Shown here: positions 47,546 through 59,385 of the stretch, piece by piece
How positions within the stretch are numbered: position 1 is the first letter of the stretch
Layout of the letters: every line of letters begins with the position of its first letter
Source of the DNA: Stictocephala bisonia
Lineage: Eukaryota > Arthropoda > Insecta > Hemiptera > Membracidae
DNA: 64,000 bases
Reading direction: 5' to 3'
Assembly: GCA_035578905.1 (NCBI GenBank)
Contig: JAQJVL010000277.1
Coordinates: 521,001-585,000, forward strand
The notes under the pieces: generated by a model
The model's database searches: none
Told to the model about the DNA's origin: nothing
What the model saw: the letters and a program-made list of their open reading frames with translations, nothing else
Translations under genes and position numbers: made by a program

Positions 47546-47881
47546 ATATAAAATTAATTCTTACACTTAATATTTTAGTATGGCTTAAAAGAAAATTGCT
47601 TTCGTTTTGAATTATACACAAAACTTGCTTGCTCATATATGCACAAAATAAGTTTATATTTATATTTGATTGTTAAAACTAAACACTTAATTTATATTTT
47701 CAAATATTAAGCAACCAATTATGATGACTGAAAAATCTAGAAAGTATAAACATTTTACATTAATAAGAAGTAATAATGAAAAATACTTGTACTTATACAT
47801 TTATGAAAGCAATATTATTAGTTGAAATTTTACAGTTCATCTTTTCCTAATAATAAATGGGATGGATTGTCATATAGATTG

Positions 47882-47930
<49 letters not shown>
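47882..47930. repeat. TA microsatellite
   Basis: About 24 uninterrupted TA units. Confidence 0.97.
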
Positions 47931-47933
<3 letters not shown>

Positions 47934-50900
47934 GTTTTATGTGATGTGTTATTAGTTATTACTATTATTATTAACTGATTTAAATAAACATTAACGAAAT
48001 GGTTTTAAAATTCCTGTTACAGGAGTCATTGCATTACGTAAATTGTCTTTATTATTGTCCGATTTCGGAAAATGTCATTACATTACATTGAAACATTTAT
48101 GTTTCAATCATTACATTGTTTATTATTTCCTTTTATATTCAAATACTTTAGTGTCGGATATTTTATTTAATTTATTCATGTCTAATCGTAAACATACATT
48201 GTTGATGGTATCAAAATCCCAAATCAAATCCGAGATGTGGAACAGACAGACGACTTCAGTGTAACCCACTGTTGAGGTTTCCGACTGGACGACACTTGGG
48301 GACTGTGAAATCACTAATAGACCCGTGAAAGCTGAGCCACAGATTAACTGGGAGACACAGGCGCATCACCGTGAGAACAACAAGCTGGGCGACACCATCT
48401 GATTACGGATATGTCACAGTTTTACATAGTTCATTAATAATGGCTGGCTGTGCGCCAATTAACATGATAATACATTACGGTCCTTTGTCAAAGGATTAGC
48501 ATAAATTACCACTTAACGTGTATAGTCTCTCATTATAAATCCTAATTGAATTGACTACTAGTGGGTGAAAAACATATGAATTATTATTCAATAAGCAACT
48601 GACAAGAAGCAGCACAAATCAACTGTTCAATTATTCACAGTGATTTCATTTGAGAGAATTAATTACTCTCTGGTAAAATTTAGATTTATTTCAAGCACTT
48701 TTTAAGTCAATTATACGTGTGCACCTACATTTATAGTCTTTTATTTAAATAAAAATGTTAATATAACTCTAATAAAGATGGATATACAAAATTAATTTGA
48801 TCATATTTTGAAATTATAGAAATTGTGTAGAGGTTATACTACACAATTTGATGTTTTTATAAGATGGTTTTAAAATACCCTATAATATTGTAAATTTAAA
48901 ATACAACTAAAACTATAACATTTATGGCATTTCCAGTTTTAGAATTAAAAAGATTTTTTTTAGAAAAAAAATTTCTTATTAAATTCTTTTAAAAACTATT
49001 ACTATTGATTTTATTAAGCACAAAAAAATAATTAAGTGATAATGTAATCAAGCCTAATACTACCTGATAAAAAGAAAATCATAAATAACGTAAAATATAA
49101 TTCATTGACAAACCTAGAAATGTGTAATAACTTTTATTTTCTGTGCCATACGTCGTCATTAATTATACTTTTAGTGTTATATATTCTCCTCTTTAGGTTG
49201 ACTATTTGACTATTTAAAGTTATTAACTAATCACTACATAAAGTTTGTTTAAATTAAAATCCTTGAAATTACGTCAGTAATCAGTCGATAAAAATAGTAC
49301 AATAATCACTTTTGTGTTTGGTCTATATAGTGAAAATACAAACAAATCAAACAAAGAGCAATGTTCCAGCTGGGGAAAAACTGTGTAAACTTGCAAACGA
49401 CATCAAACGAACAAGTTACTTTCGATTTTATCGTTCGACATGGCTCGATCTGAGTAGGAAATTGAAATGTCAACGTCCATAAATGGCACGTCGTGCTGAC
49501 TGTGTGCTGTGCTCCACATTATGAACACTGGTAAGTTGATGTGTAGATAGTGGTCCTCAAGTCACCGCACGTACAAGACACGTCTCCGAGCTACACGGCC
49601 AGGTAATAACCGACGTTTAGACGATAAATTTAGTCGGTGAGTTGTCCATCTCATGGTCGTTGCTGCTTTCTACTTCTAATAAAATATCTAGTAGATTTAT
49701 TCGATAATTCGTTGAAGAAGAACTTCAGTCAATCACAGTTTAATACTATCAACAACTCAGTTACAGACACAGGATTGCTGATTTCTCATGCTGCCAATTC
49801 ACATTTAGTGGTATACAAGTAAAGGCTATCCATCTTTATACGTATTCAATATGAGACTGGAATTTTATTGCAGTGTAACTCACAAACACACTTCTGAATA
49901 TCAACTTGTATTAGTATAGTTATGATATAGTGTATTGTTAACCCTCACTTCCACCCAACGAACACTTGGTGAACTACGTACGTTGCTGACATGTGGGGTA
50001 AAATGTCAAAACTGTTCCTTTGTATGGAGGAGGATCATACACGATTTTCCGGTGTAGTGCTTGGCCATTAAGAATTATTGTTAGACAGCGTGTTTTGATC
50101 GTCTTAGGTAGTGTTTTAAGAGTAAGTGGGCAATGAATTGTCATTGAAGTTTGAAAATGCAATTGACAAAACCTTCAAATAATCTCTATCAAAAGGATAT
50201 TGAGGTTTTACCTGAAATTTATTAAAAATTTGATAAAGAAAACCGTTTTCTTCATTTATCAAGATATTTTATTTACAACTTGAATATGATGTCGTCAATG
50301 GATCTTGAAGCCGGCATATCGGTGAATAATGAATCTGGAGAAATCGATTAGCAGACAGTACTTTCAGACCTTTTTGGTAACAGGATAACAACACCCATAA
50401 CATGCATCTTCGCACTATATTTAGTTGTACCCTTAAGTTGAAGCTGCCATTGACATTGTTATCATTGTGACACATGTCTTTGAATAGCTTCATAAATATC
50501 CTTTGAAGAGGTGATCTGAATCGTTTAACACTATTATTCGGATTAAGTTTGAAAATATTTTGGAGTGACACCACAAGCTAAATACAATATATAAAATATG
50601 AAACCATAACAGAACAGAATATAAACAAATCACTTCACCAGTAACAATTGGCTGAACCACTTCAGCAGCTTGAATATGGCATTTCAGGAAATAGCAGTGC
50701 GACGTATTTTTGGCTGATGAAGCAGTGTGGGAATCCGCCAATCGGGCCGAGGGTAAGGAGAAGAGGTGAGCAAAATTACGAGGTTCGCGCGACGAGATGC
50801 AGCCCGTGCGGCGCATTCCGTTCCCAGGCAGGTTGGGCGCAGCGATAGGCGACTCAGAGAGTAAACCGCATTTCAAGGTAAGCTGCATCGGAGTCGGCAA

Positions 50901-52831
50901 ACATACAGTAATGCACGCTGAATATGCAACTCTCAATACCAAAACTGAAGCTGATATACCTTGTTTAAACTAGATACCACTGTAAGTAATGGTAAGAACT
51001 GTGCAAAAATGTAGATTCTAAATCTTAGTAATGTAATATCATTCTAGTAGTATTTATGAAAAGTTGGATGAATGCAATTGCTTTATGCATACAAACACGA
51101 TAGTTCTTCTATATATGACTAGAATTGTAATGGATTGGGATAAAATAGCTTCAAAATCACATTTCTTTTACTCGGGAAATGTGTTTGGAAATTGCTGTAA
51201 TGGTTATAAGACACCCCTTCTACCTTAGAACCATCAGGAGTCACTTGTAGCGTTCCCACTCAAGTAAAATGTTAACCCTCATCCTCCATCTCCGTCAACC
51301 ATCTTGAACCCATGGCTGAGACATAAGCAAAGCATAGTTTCAACAAGGAAAATTCTGAAGAAGCCCCTCAGAGTTTGTTGTATTACTTCATGTGGGGTAA
51401 CTGGGAGTATCATCTAAAGTTATATCAATATTGAATCAATTGGGGTGACAGCAGTCTGTAGTTGAGTTTATCTGGTCTGACCTTACATTGTAAGATTGGC
51501 GAGAGTCATTCTTATCACTATGAGACTTTGTGTTTTGATTAAGTGTCCAAGCAAAAGCTCAGAAACTTAGAATGAGAATTGCACGATATCTAGAATATGC
51601 AGTCAAATAAAACAAAAGTTGATAGAAACTTAAGTTCTATAAAACAAAAAACATAAAAAGACTGTAAAACCACTAACATAAGTATAAAGTAAGTTGTGTT
51701 TAGCAGCTATTCGAAATTGTGAGTCCCACAACAATTGTGGTACGTATATGGAGAGCGATATTGAGATTATGCAGACAAATGAAACTGTTTCCAATGAGAC
51801 TGTAAACTTTGTCTAAGGACAATTTGATCCCAAGTGTGCTCAGATTCTGAATAGTAGTACTAATGGACTGCCAATTTGAGCCCACGTGTTTGCCATTTAT
51901 TTTTTCAACAGCATCAATAATGTAAGTCGAAACTCTGTAATTTTTTTAAGTGGTAGGCTGTGATTTTCCAGCAATGAAGTATGCGGGTTACAAATTACAT
52001 TTTGATCACTTTCCCTGGCAAGACGAGCATACATAACCGCTATTGGTATGTCAATAGGTTAACATTGCGTATCATACATATGTAATATTGATTCTGATTC
52101 TGTTTTTCTTTGGCTTTGGATGTATCTACCGGTTTGGCAGGTACAGTTCAGTTTATTAGAATTAGAGGCAGCATGTTGGTATTACTGATGTACTGCTGGC
52201 ACTAGAGGCATTGCATGGCCCAACTGTCTTGATGATGCTGATTTAAAGGGATTTAACAAAGTGGAGGTTGATTGAAATATTTAATGTAAAAGTTTGTCAT
52301 GAAATCTTTCTGATACAAGTTAATTCCCAGTAAAATTATAAATACACGTGTCAGTACTAACTTACTGCTTTACGTTATAATTTTCTTTCTTGAGTTCTTG
52401 AATATCTTTACTTTAAAAAAGGATAAAGATTGATACTAACCATTTTTTGAAAAAATCATTTATATTAAGATATTGTTTGGAGAAATGTATTTTGTTGAAG
52501 CACGAAAATATATTTCGAAAGTGTAATTTATATACAATTAAAATATTGAATAAATTGAACTGTTGTCAGTGGTAGGAATGGTTGCTATATCAAAGTGTTA
52601 CAAGTCTACCATCTGCACTGATCAGTTTTCTCCAATTAGTCATTTGTTTCGTCGAGGAATGGAGTACCTCAGTGGGAATGTAGTCAACTGTACATGGTGA
52701 CATTCTTGTAAAGACTTTATCATGTCGTCAGGTGGTGACATAAACTAATCCATTTCTACCGTCACACCCTACCATATATGACGTGCCTCATAATATATTA
52801 AATTAATAATTACTTTAACAAAATAAAAAAG
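47931..52831. other. Unique AT-rich sequence with three GC-raised islands
   Basis: Islands at about 48,225-48,540, 49,380-49,640 and 50,640-50,930 lack recognisable proteins. The second has ATGAACACTG followed by a consensus donor GTAAGT near 49,531. The third is listed separately. The rest shows nothing I can support. Confidence 0.4.
50640..50930 (+). other. GC-rich island, possible exon or regulatory element
   Basis: Markedly GC-rich, with CATTTCAAG followed by GTAAGCTG (a good donor) near 50,875 on the plus strand. Open frames exist on both strands (66 codons plus, part of 150 codons minus), neither recognised. Confidence 0.25.
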
Positions 52832-52982
52832 TAATTACGTCCCATATACAGTAGTTGCTATGTGTTATTTCAGTAATTACGTATAGAGTAGTGACTATGT
52901 GCTGTTTCGATAATTACGTCCCGTATACAGTAGTTACTATATGCTGTTTCTATAATTACGTCCCATATACAGTAGTTACTAT
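52832..52982. repeat. 42-bp minisatellite, left block
   Basis: About 3.5 copies of the unit with TATACAGTAGTTACTATGTG and TTTCGATAATTACGTCCC. Same family as 58,069-59,385, from which it is separated by the Ty3/gypsy element. Confidence 0.9.
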
Positions 52983-53630
52983 TAGTAATGTAATTCGCAC
53001 CAAAATAGTCCGATGACAGTTGTGGCATGTGAAGCCCCCTCCTCACTTCTCACCCAGCAATGTTGTCAAATATAAATACGTTGAAAATATTGATGATTTG
53101 TCTAAACATCTGTTGCATCAAACTAACACTATCATTTGTTATTACAAACCACGGTACATAGAAAAAAAGACGGTAGGTATCACGCACATCCTCTATGACG
53201 TCACATTGGCAACATTGCAAAAATAAACACAATAATACTGTTCTAATTCACATAATTATAATTCCAGCTGATAAGTGGTAAGTGACTTGCTTAACTATTC
53301 AGCTGAATGCTTCTGTGTAATTGGTGCATTTAGTTACCAGTATTTAATAGAATAAACAAACAGCTGATTTCGCCCATATTAATTGACAGTATTGAACATA
53401 CGCATACTTGTCATAGATGAAACATGTGGTTTGGTGATTCTCAGAAACGATATGGCAACACTGCCTAAAATGTCATCGGACTATTTTGATGCGGTTTACA
53501 CCAATAATATTAACAAATCATATGCTTGTTGTCATAGTTACAATATTTATTATATTAAATGGTGTTGCAGAGTCAATAAAAATGGCTTGTTAATGTAATC
53601 CTTGGTTTTATTTAAATACTTTTAAAAACA
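52983..53630 (+). repeat. 5' LTR of the Ty3/gypsy element
   Basis: The right end TTTTAAAAACA at 53,630 is followed at once by the primer-binding site. The last 130 bp (from about 53,503) match 57,938-58,068 at roughly 88-90% by eye. A perfect cAMP-response-type palindrome TGACGTCA lies at 53,196-53,203. Confidence 0.7.
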
Positions 53631-53648
53631 TGGTGCAGTCGATTTAAG
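53631..53648 (+). other. Primer-binding site, tRNA-Ser-like
   Basis: TGGTGCAGTCGATTTAAG directly after the LTR. The first part resembles the complement of the tRNA-Ser 3' end (TGGCGCAGTCG in fly elements such as 17.6) with one change, so serine tRNA is the likely primer. Confidence 0.6.
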
Positions 53649-53799
53649 GATGTTCAAACTTGTATAAAGAGAAGTAGTGTTAAACATTAGAAAGAAGTAC
53701 AATGAAATTGAACAAACCTTCTGTATTTTATGCAAATGGTGATATTGCAAGCAATTTTTAAACATTCAAAGATTATTTGGTTTAGAGGTTCATATATAT

Positions 53800-54460
53800 T
53801 TGGTGGCAACCGAAACTATTAAAAAATTAAATGAAATGCAAATGGCAAGATTGAAAAACTTGTTGGTTCCAGATGTTTTAAACTGTATAAATCACTAACT
53901 GGGGAATTAGAGAAGGAAACTACCAATTCAATACTAGATATTTTGGAAAAACATAGAGTTCCAAAAGCGAACATAACTGTCAGTATCTACAAACTGTTTA
54001 GCAGAAAACAGTTTCAAGAAGGAAGGACCTTTCGAACAGTTTTATGGTGATTTAAAAAGACTAATTAGACCATGCAAATTTCATTAACAAGAAGAAAATA
54101 TATTAACAGCACTTATAGCCTTAGGAGTGAGATCTTCAGAAACCCAACAGAGACTACTCCGTGATGACAACAAATTGGATGATGTTATTAAATTTTGTAA
54201 ATCAGTTGAACTCTCAGAAAGAAATATGTAATTCATTCAAAAGAATAACACTGAAGTCGTTCGATCACAAGAACAATATCACTCAGATGTCAATGCAGTA
54301 AATCGAACTTCTTCATCAGAAAGGAAGGTAATCCAGAATAGTTCTAAGTACAAATATCAACCATCTATTTCAGATTATACACAATGTAGGAGATGTGGTA
54401 AGAAACACATAGACCAAGGTATTTGTCCAGCAATAGAAAAATATGTAATTTCCGTTTAAA
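53800..54460 (+). pseudogene. gag remnant (capsid and zinc knuckle)
   Basis: Gag packages element RNA. Across shifted frames I read a capsid-like stretch with EQFYGDLKRLIRPCKF (about 54,035-54,080), LIALGVRSSETQQRLL (about 54,112-54,160) and DVIKFCKSVELSERN (about 54,180-54,228), in the order expected of Ty3/gypsy capsid. A Cys-rich CRRCGKKHIDQGICPA (about 54,386-54,432) fits the start of a zinc knuckle. Stops (for example after RPCKFH) and frameshifts make it non-functional. The N-terminus near 53,800 is approximate. Confidence 0.7.
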
Positions 54461-54589
54461 GCTAAACCATTTTTCAAATGTTTGCAGGTAACGTAATAGT
54501 AAACAAACTCATGAAATAGTTTGCGAAGATAACTCACACAATAAAGAGATAGGTAGTGAAATCAATGATCTTTTCATTGTGGATTCAGT

Positions 54590-57307
54590 AAGCGAAAAGC
54601 CTCTTTGGTGTAAAGAGATTTTGATAAATTGTTTTAAATTGGAACTAAAATTAGACAGTGGAACTGATGTGAACATCTTTCCTTTCCATATACTGCAAAT
54701 ATGTAGCATACCTCACAACAATCTAAAAAACGTAATATAAATTTACTGGCTTAAGGGGGTTTTTAAATACGTAACAGCTATGTAACAGTAGAAGTTAAAA
54801 CCAGATCAAAAGTTTCTCTTGTGGATTTTATTGCAGTTAAGAACCGAACATCTATTTCAATATTAGGATTGCAGGCCTGTCTTGACTTAAATTTATTAAA
54901 GCGAATAGATAGAATTGATCAATGTCATAGTGATGAAACAGGCAAAATTGCAATACAAAGGTACATTTAAGGGTTTAGGGTGTTTTCCTGATGTTTGCTC
55001 TATCAAATTGAAACCAGATGCAAAACCATCAATGTCCAGCTAGAAGAATACCCATTAAAATAAAAGATAACTTTCACGAAAAACTGAAATCATTGGAAAC
55101 TGAAGGAATAATCACAAGGGTTGAGGAACCAGTTGACTGGGTTAAAAGTGTACTGGTTGTAGAAAAACCTAATGGTTCATTACGTATCTGTTTGGACCCC
55201 ATCTATCTTAGCAAATATTGTTAAAGAGCTTAACACTATTCCTACAATCAAAGGTTTAGCACCAAATCTCTCACACAAAAAGGTATTTAGTGTTTTGGAT
55301 ATCAAAGACGCATTTTACCATATTTCCTTGGACGAAAAATCTAGCAAAGTTTGTTCTTTTAGTACACCATTTGGCACTTATAGATTAATTTTTAAGGGCC
55401 CTTTTTCGATTGTTATGTCTTTCAGAACTTTTTCAAAGGCTGTTAGTAAATATTTTAGAGATATAAAAGGTGTTTCACTATACTTTGATGATTTATGTAT
55501 TTCCAGTAACTCGAAAAAAGAAAATGATAACATTTTGAAACAAGTTATTGAGAGAACCAACAAATTCAATATTAAATTCAATTTTAGTAAGTTTAGATAC
55601 TGTATACACGACGTTAAGTATGTTGGAGTGATAGTTGATTAAAACGGGATGTTACCAGACCCAGAAAAGGTTCAAGCTGTACAAAATTTTAAAAATCCAA
55701 CTAACAAGCAAAAGAGTTGCAAAGAGCTTTGGGAATGATAAATTACCTTAGAGACTTCATACCTAACATGTCTCAACTGGTATCTCCACTGAGGGAACTG
55801 TTGAAAAAGCAGGTTGGGTGGTCCTGGACAGACACTCACTCTAAGGCCTTTAATACTATTAAGATTGAAATTTGCAGCCCAAGAGTGCTAGCATCTCCGG
55901 TTGAAATCCAGTGCGATGCTTTGAAAGATACTTCGGGGTTTTGTATGCTGCAAAAAGGGAGACCCATACATTTTGAATCAAGATATGTGACAGCCACAGA
56001 AGAAACATACACTCAAATGGAAAAGAACTTCTAGCTATTTGCTTTGCAACTAACAAGTTGCATAACTATATTTATGGTCACAACTGTGTCACTGTGTATA
56101 CTGACCACATGCCTCTAGTATCTATTATGGTCAAATCAATTGATAAAGTGGTAAATAACAGACTAAAAAGATTGAAGTTAAAGTTGATAAACTATCAGTT
56201 TAGTATTAAATATTTGCCAGGAAAATATATGTTTATAGCAGATATCATGTCAAGAAAATGAATAAAAACTGAATCTCAAGATGATTCAACCATGAAAGAT
56301 TTTATATACTGTTTGAGCACAAATAAAGTCAAGATAAGTGATCCAAGATTAAAGGAATTCCAGGAAAAATCGTTAAATGATGATTGTATTAAATCCATTA
56401 ATCTGTATCTTCATGAAGGATGGCCTAACATTAAGACTCTTTATGGTGAAATGAAACACATGTATAAACTGAGAAATGAGTTGCAAACAAACAATAGATT
56501 GTTGTATTATGGAACAAGGCTGGTTGTTCCTCAAACACTCAGAAGATTTGTATTGAGTATTCTGCATGAGACTCATTTGGGTAGTTCCAAAATAAACTCA
56601 ATCATGGACCAGTTTTACTACTGCCAGGAATTTATTTTGATATAGAAAGTCTAGTTTCATCTTGTGCAGGACGCCAGAAGTACAGGCGTTCAAACAAAAA
56701 TGAGCCCTTATTAAGTCACCATATTCCATCTTTACCCTTTATCAAAATAGCTGCAGATATAGCAGAATTTCAAGGCAAAAACTACTTTGTTGAAGTTGAT
56801 TTCTACTCGAGATGGTTGGAAGTATATGAAATCCCCAACAAAACAAGCTTTACCATTGTTAAAAAGCTGAAGGATGTATTCAGTCGATTTGGAATACCTG
56901 AGACCTTGCTAGCAGATATATGCCTTTAAAAGTTTTACATTTTTGCCAATTTGCCATGTAATGGAATTTTTAGATCGTAACCACTAGTCCTTATCATTAT
57001 AGATAATATGGTTTGGCTTAAAAAGCTGTAGGAATTACAAAAAACATGTTAAAGAAGTCAAAAGAAAGCAGAAAATATTTTGAACTTTACTTGCTTGAAT
57101 ACTCCAGTAGCTGGCTTGGCGTTTTCACCCTCTCAGTTGCTTAACAGCCGTCCTTTTAGATCAAAGTTGCCAATTGATAATGGTGAACTGAAACCAAGGC
57201 TAATTCCAAGAGAGGTACACACTGAAATGAAAAATCATCAAGAAACTCAAAAACTGTACTACGACCGAACTTCTAAAAAGCGAGAAGAACATTACTTTGT
57301 TGGATAG
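54590..57307 (+). pseudogene. pol remnant: protease, RT, RNase H, integrase
   Basis: Protease: LKLDSGTDVNIFP near 54,645-54,685 keeps the Asp-Ser-Gly active-site triad. RT: WVKSVLVVEKPNGSLRICLD (about 55,139-55,198), then FSVLDIKDAFYHISLD (about 55,287-55,335) and SLYFDDLCISS (about 55,476-55,508), where the catalytic box is YFDD instead of the usual Y(I/V)DD. RNase H spans 55,717-56,261 and ends YLPGKYMFIADIMSRK. Integrase: a HETHLG zinc-site piece (about 56,567), then IAADIAEFQGKNYFVEVDFY (first catalytic Asp, about 56,746-56,805) and a second Asp in LLADIC near 56,910. The segment with the catalytic Glu is missing, with a jump before about 57,030. The C-terminal tail (LLNSRPFRSKLPI) ends at 57,307. 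Multiple stops and shifts. RNase H and tail wording suggest a Mag-like clade, tentative. Confidence 0.85.
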
Positions 57308-57308
57308 G

Positions 57309-57344
57309 ATGTATTGGTAGAAAATTGTTTTTCTACCAATACAT
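57309..57344. repeat. Perfect 16-bp hairpin just after pol
   Basis: Arms ATGTATTGGTAGAAAA and its exact complement around a four-base TTGT loop. It starts 2 bases after the last recognisable pol codon. Confidence 0.92.
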
Positions 57345-57454
57345 TGTAAAAAAAATTCAAATTAACACGAAATGATATATTCAAATTAACAATAAAATTA
57401 TGCACAAAAGTGTCCTGTATGTTTTGTGCTATTTGCATTTAGCACAAAAACGTA

Positions 57455-57765
57455 GACCACCCATTCTCCCATACACGTACAGTGGTGTTGGCCCACCCAC
57501 CCTCCCATACACGTACAGTAGTGTTCGCCCACCTGCCCTCCCATATACGTACAGTGCTGTTGGCCCACTCGCCCTCCCATACACGTACAGTGGTGTTGGC
57601 CCACCCGTCCTCTCATACACTTACAGTGCTATTGACCCTCCCGCCCACCCATACACTTACAATGGTATTGACCGACCCACTCACACATATACATACAGTG
57701 GTATTAACCCACCCGCCCACCCATATATGTACCCACCTACCCACACACGTACAGTGTTATTGTAC
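57455..57765 (-). repeat. 36-bp minisatellite block within the Ty3/gypsy element
   Basis: About 8 diverged copies with ACACGTACAGTGGTGTTGG and CCCACCC..CC, in the reverse orientation to the main array at 23.5-24.6 kb. Followed by a 10-bp inverted pair TTTCCCATAG/CTATGGGAAA at about 57,773-57,801. Confidence 0.88.
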
Positions 57766-57937
57766 GTACAGTTTTTCCCATAGTTTTCTAAACTATGGGA
57801 AAGAGGGAAGGTTGCCCAAATATTGCCTCAGCCAAGGTCATACCTTGTCCAGATGAGAAATGGAGCGGAACAGCGAAGGACCACAATTTACTTATGAAAG
57901 TTGAAATAAAGTTCGGATTTAAGGAGGGAGATGTTAG

Positions 57938-58068
57938 TAATAATATTTATAAATCATATGTTTGTTGTCATAGTTACAATATTTATTATATTCAGTGGTT
58001 ATGTTGCAGAGTCAATTAAAATGGCTTGTTAATGTGTTCCTTAGTTTTATTTAATACTTTTTAAAACA
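57938..58068 (+). repeat. 3' LTR, right-hand part only
   Basis: Aligns with 53,503-53,630, both sharing TTGTTGTCATAGTTACAATA and ending TTTTAAAA(A)CA. Upstream of 57,938 the match to the 5' LTR is lost, so the LTR's left part was deleted or replaced. Confidence 0.75.
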
Positions 58069-59385
58069 GTTACTATGTGCTGTTTCGATAATTACCTCCC
58101 GTATACAGTAGTTACTATGTGCTGTTTCGATAATTAGCTCCCGTATACAGTAGTTACTATGTGCTGTTTCGATAATTACCTCCCGTATACAGTTACTATG
58201 TGCCATTTCGATAATTACCTCCCGTATACAGTAGTTACTATGTGCTGTTTCGATAATTACCTCCCGTATACAGTAGTTACTATGTGCCGTTTCGATAATT
58301 ACCTCCCGTATACAGTAGTTACTATGTGCCGTTTCGATAATTACCTCCCGTATACAGTAGTAACTATATGCTGTTTCGATAATTACCTCCCGTATACAGT
58401 AGTTACTATGTGCTGTTTCGATAATTACCTCCCGTATACAGTTACTATGTGCCATTTCGATAATTACCTCCCGTATACAGTAGTTACTATGTGCTGTTTC
58501 GATAATTACCTCCCGTATACAGTAGTTACTATGTGCCGTTTCGATAATTACCTCCCGTATACAGTAGTTACTATGTGCCGTTTCGATAATTACCTCCCGT
58601 ATACAGTAGTAACTATATGCTGTTTCGATAATTACCTCCCGTATACAGTAGTTACTATGTGCCGTTTCGATAATTACCTCCCGTATACAGTAGTTACTAT
58701 GTGCTATTTCGATAATTACCTCCCGTATACAGTTACTATGTGCCATTTCGATAATTACCTCCCGTATACAGTAGTTACTATGTGCTGTTTCGATAATTAC
58801 CTCCCGTATACAGTAGTTACTATGCGCTGTTTCGATAATTAGCTCCCGTATACAGTAGTTACTATGTGATATTTCGATAATTACCTCCCGTATACAGTAG
58901 TTACTATGTGTTGTTTCGATAATTACCTCCCGTATACAGTAGTTACTATGCGCTGTTTCGATAATTACCTCCCGTATACAGTAGTTACTATGTGTTGTTT
59001 CGATAATTACCTCCCGTATACAGTAGTTACTATGGCTGTTTCGATAATTACCTCCCGTATACAGTAGTTACTATGCGCTGTTTCGATAATTAGCTCCTGT
59101 ATACAGTAGTTACTATGTGATATTTCGATAATTACCTCCCGTATACAGTAGTTACTATGTGTTGTTTCGATAATTACCTCCCGTATACAGTAGTTACTAT
59201 GCGCTGTTTCGATAATTACCTCCCGTATACAGTAGTTACTATGTGTTGTTTCGATAATTACCTCCCGTATACAGTAGTTACTATGGCTGTTTCGATAATT
59301 ACCTCCCGTATACAGTAGTTACTATGCGCTGTTTCGATAATTAACTCCCGTATACAGTAGTTACTATGTGCTGTTTCGATAGAGC
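58069..59385. repeat. 42-bp minisatellite, right block, about 31 copies
   Basis: Units with CCGTATACAGTAGTTACTAT and TTTCGATAATTACCTCC. Shortened units lacking GTA (at about 58,190, 58,439, 58,730) recur every 6 or 7 units, showing higher-order repeats. Both strands are open over long distances because the period is 14 codons; I do not count these as genes. Confidence 0.95.

Larger units (their letters stand above)
52983..58068 (+). mobile_element. Degraded Ty3/gypsy LTR retrotransposon inside the 42-bp array
   Basis: The order LTR, primer-binding site, gag, protease, RT, RNase H, integrase, partial LTR is readable, all on the plus strand. Flanks on both sides are the 42-bp minisatellite: the left flank ends GTTACTAT (52,975-52,982) and the right flank starts GTTACTAT (58,069-58,076), so the insertion split one array. 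Which part of that shared octamer is target duplication depends on the exact LTR start, which I cannot fix: TGTAATTCG begins at 52,989, while GTTAC as a 5-bp duplication would put the LTR start at 52,980. A block of the 36-bp minisatellite has entered near the 3' end. Confidence 0.85.

Noticed and set aside
47159..47636. Overlapping membrane-like ORFs of 77-91 codons on the minus strand
   Set aside because: They come from the 80-bp tandem repeat, which moves the same peptide between frames.
58051..58842. ORFs of about 230 codons on both strands with 14-residue repeats
   Set aside because: By-product of the 42-bp minisatellite; both strands are open at once and shortened units shift the frame elsewhere in the array.
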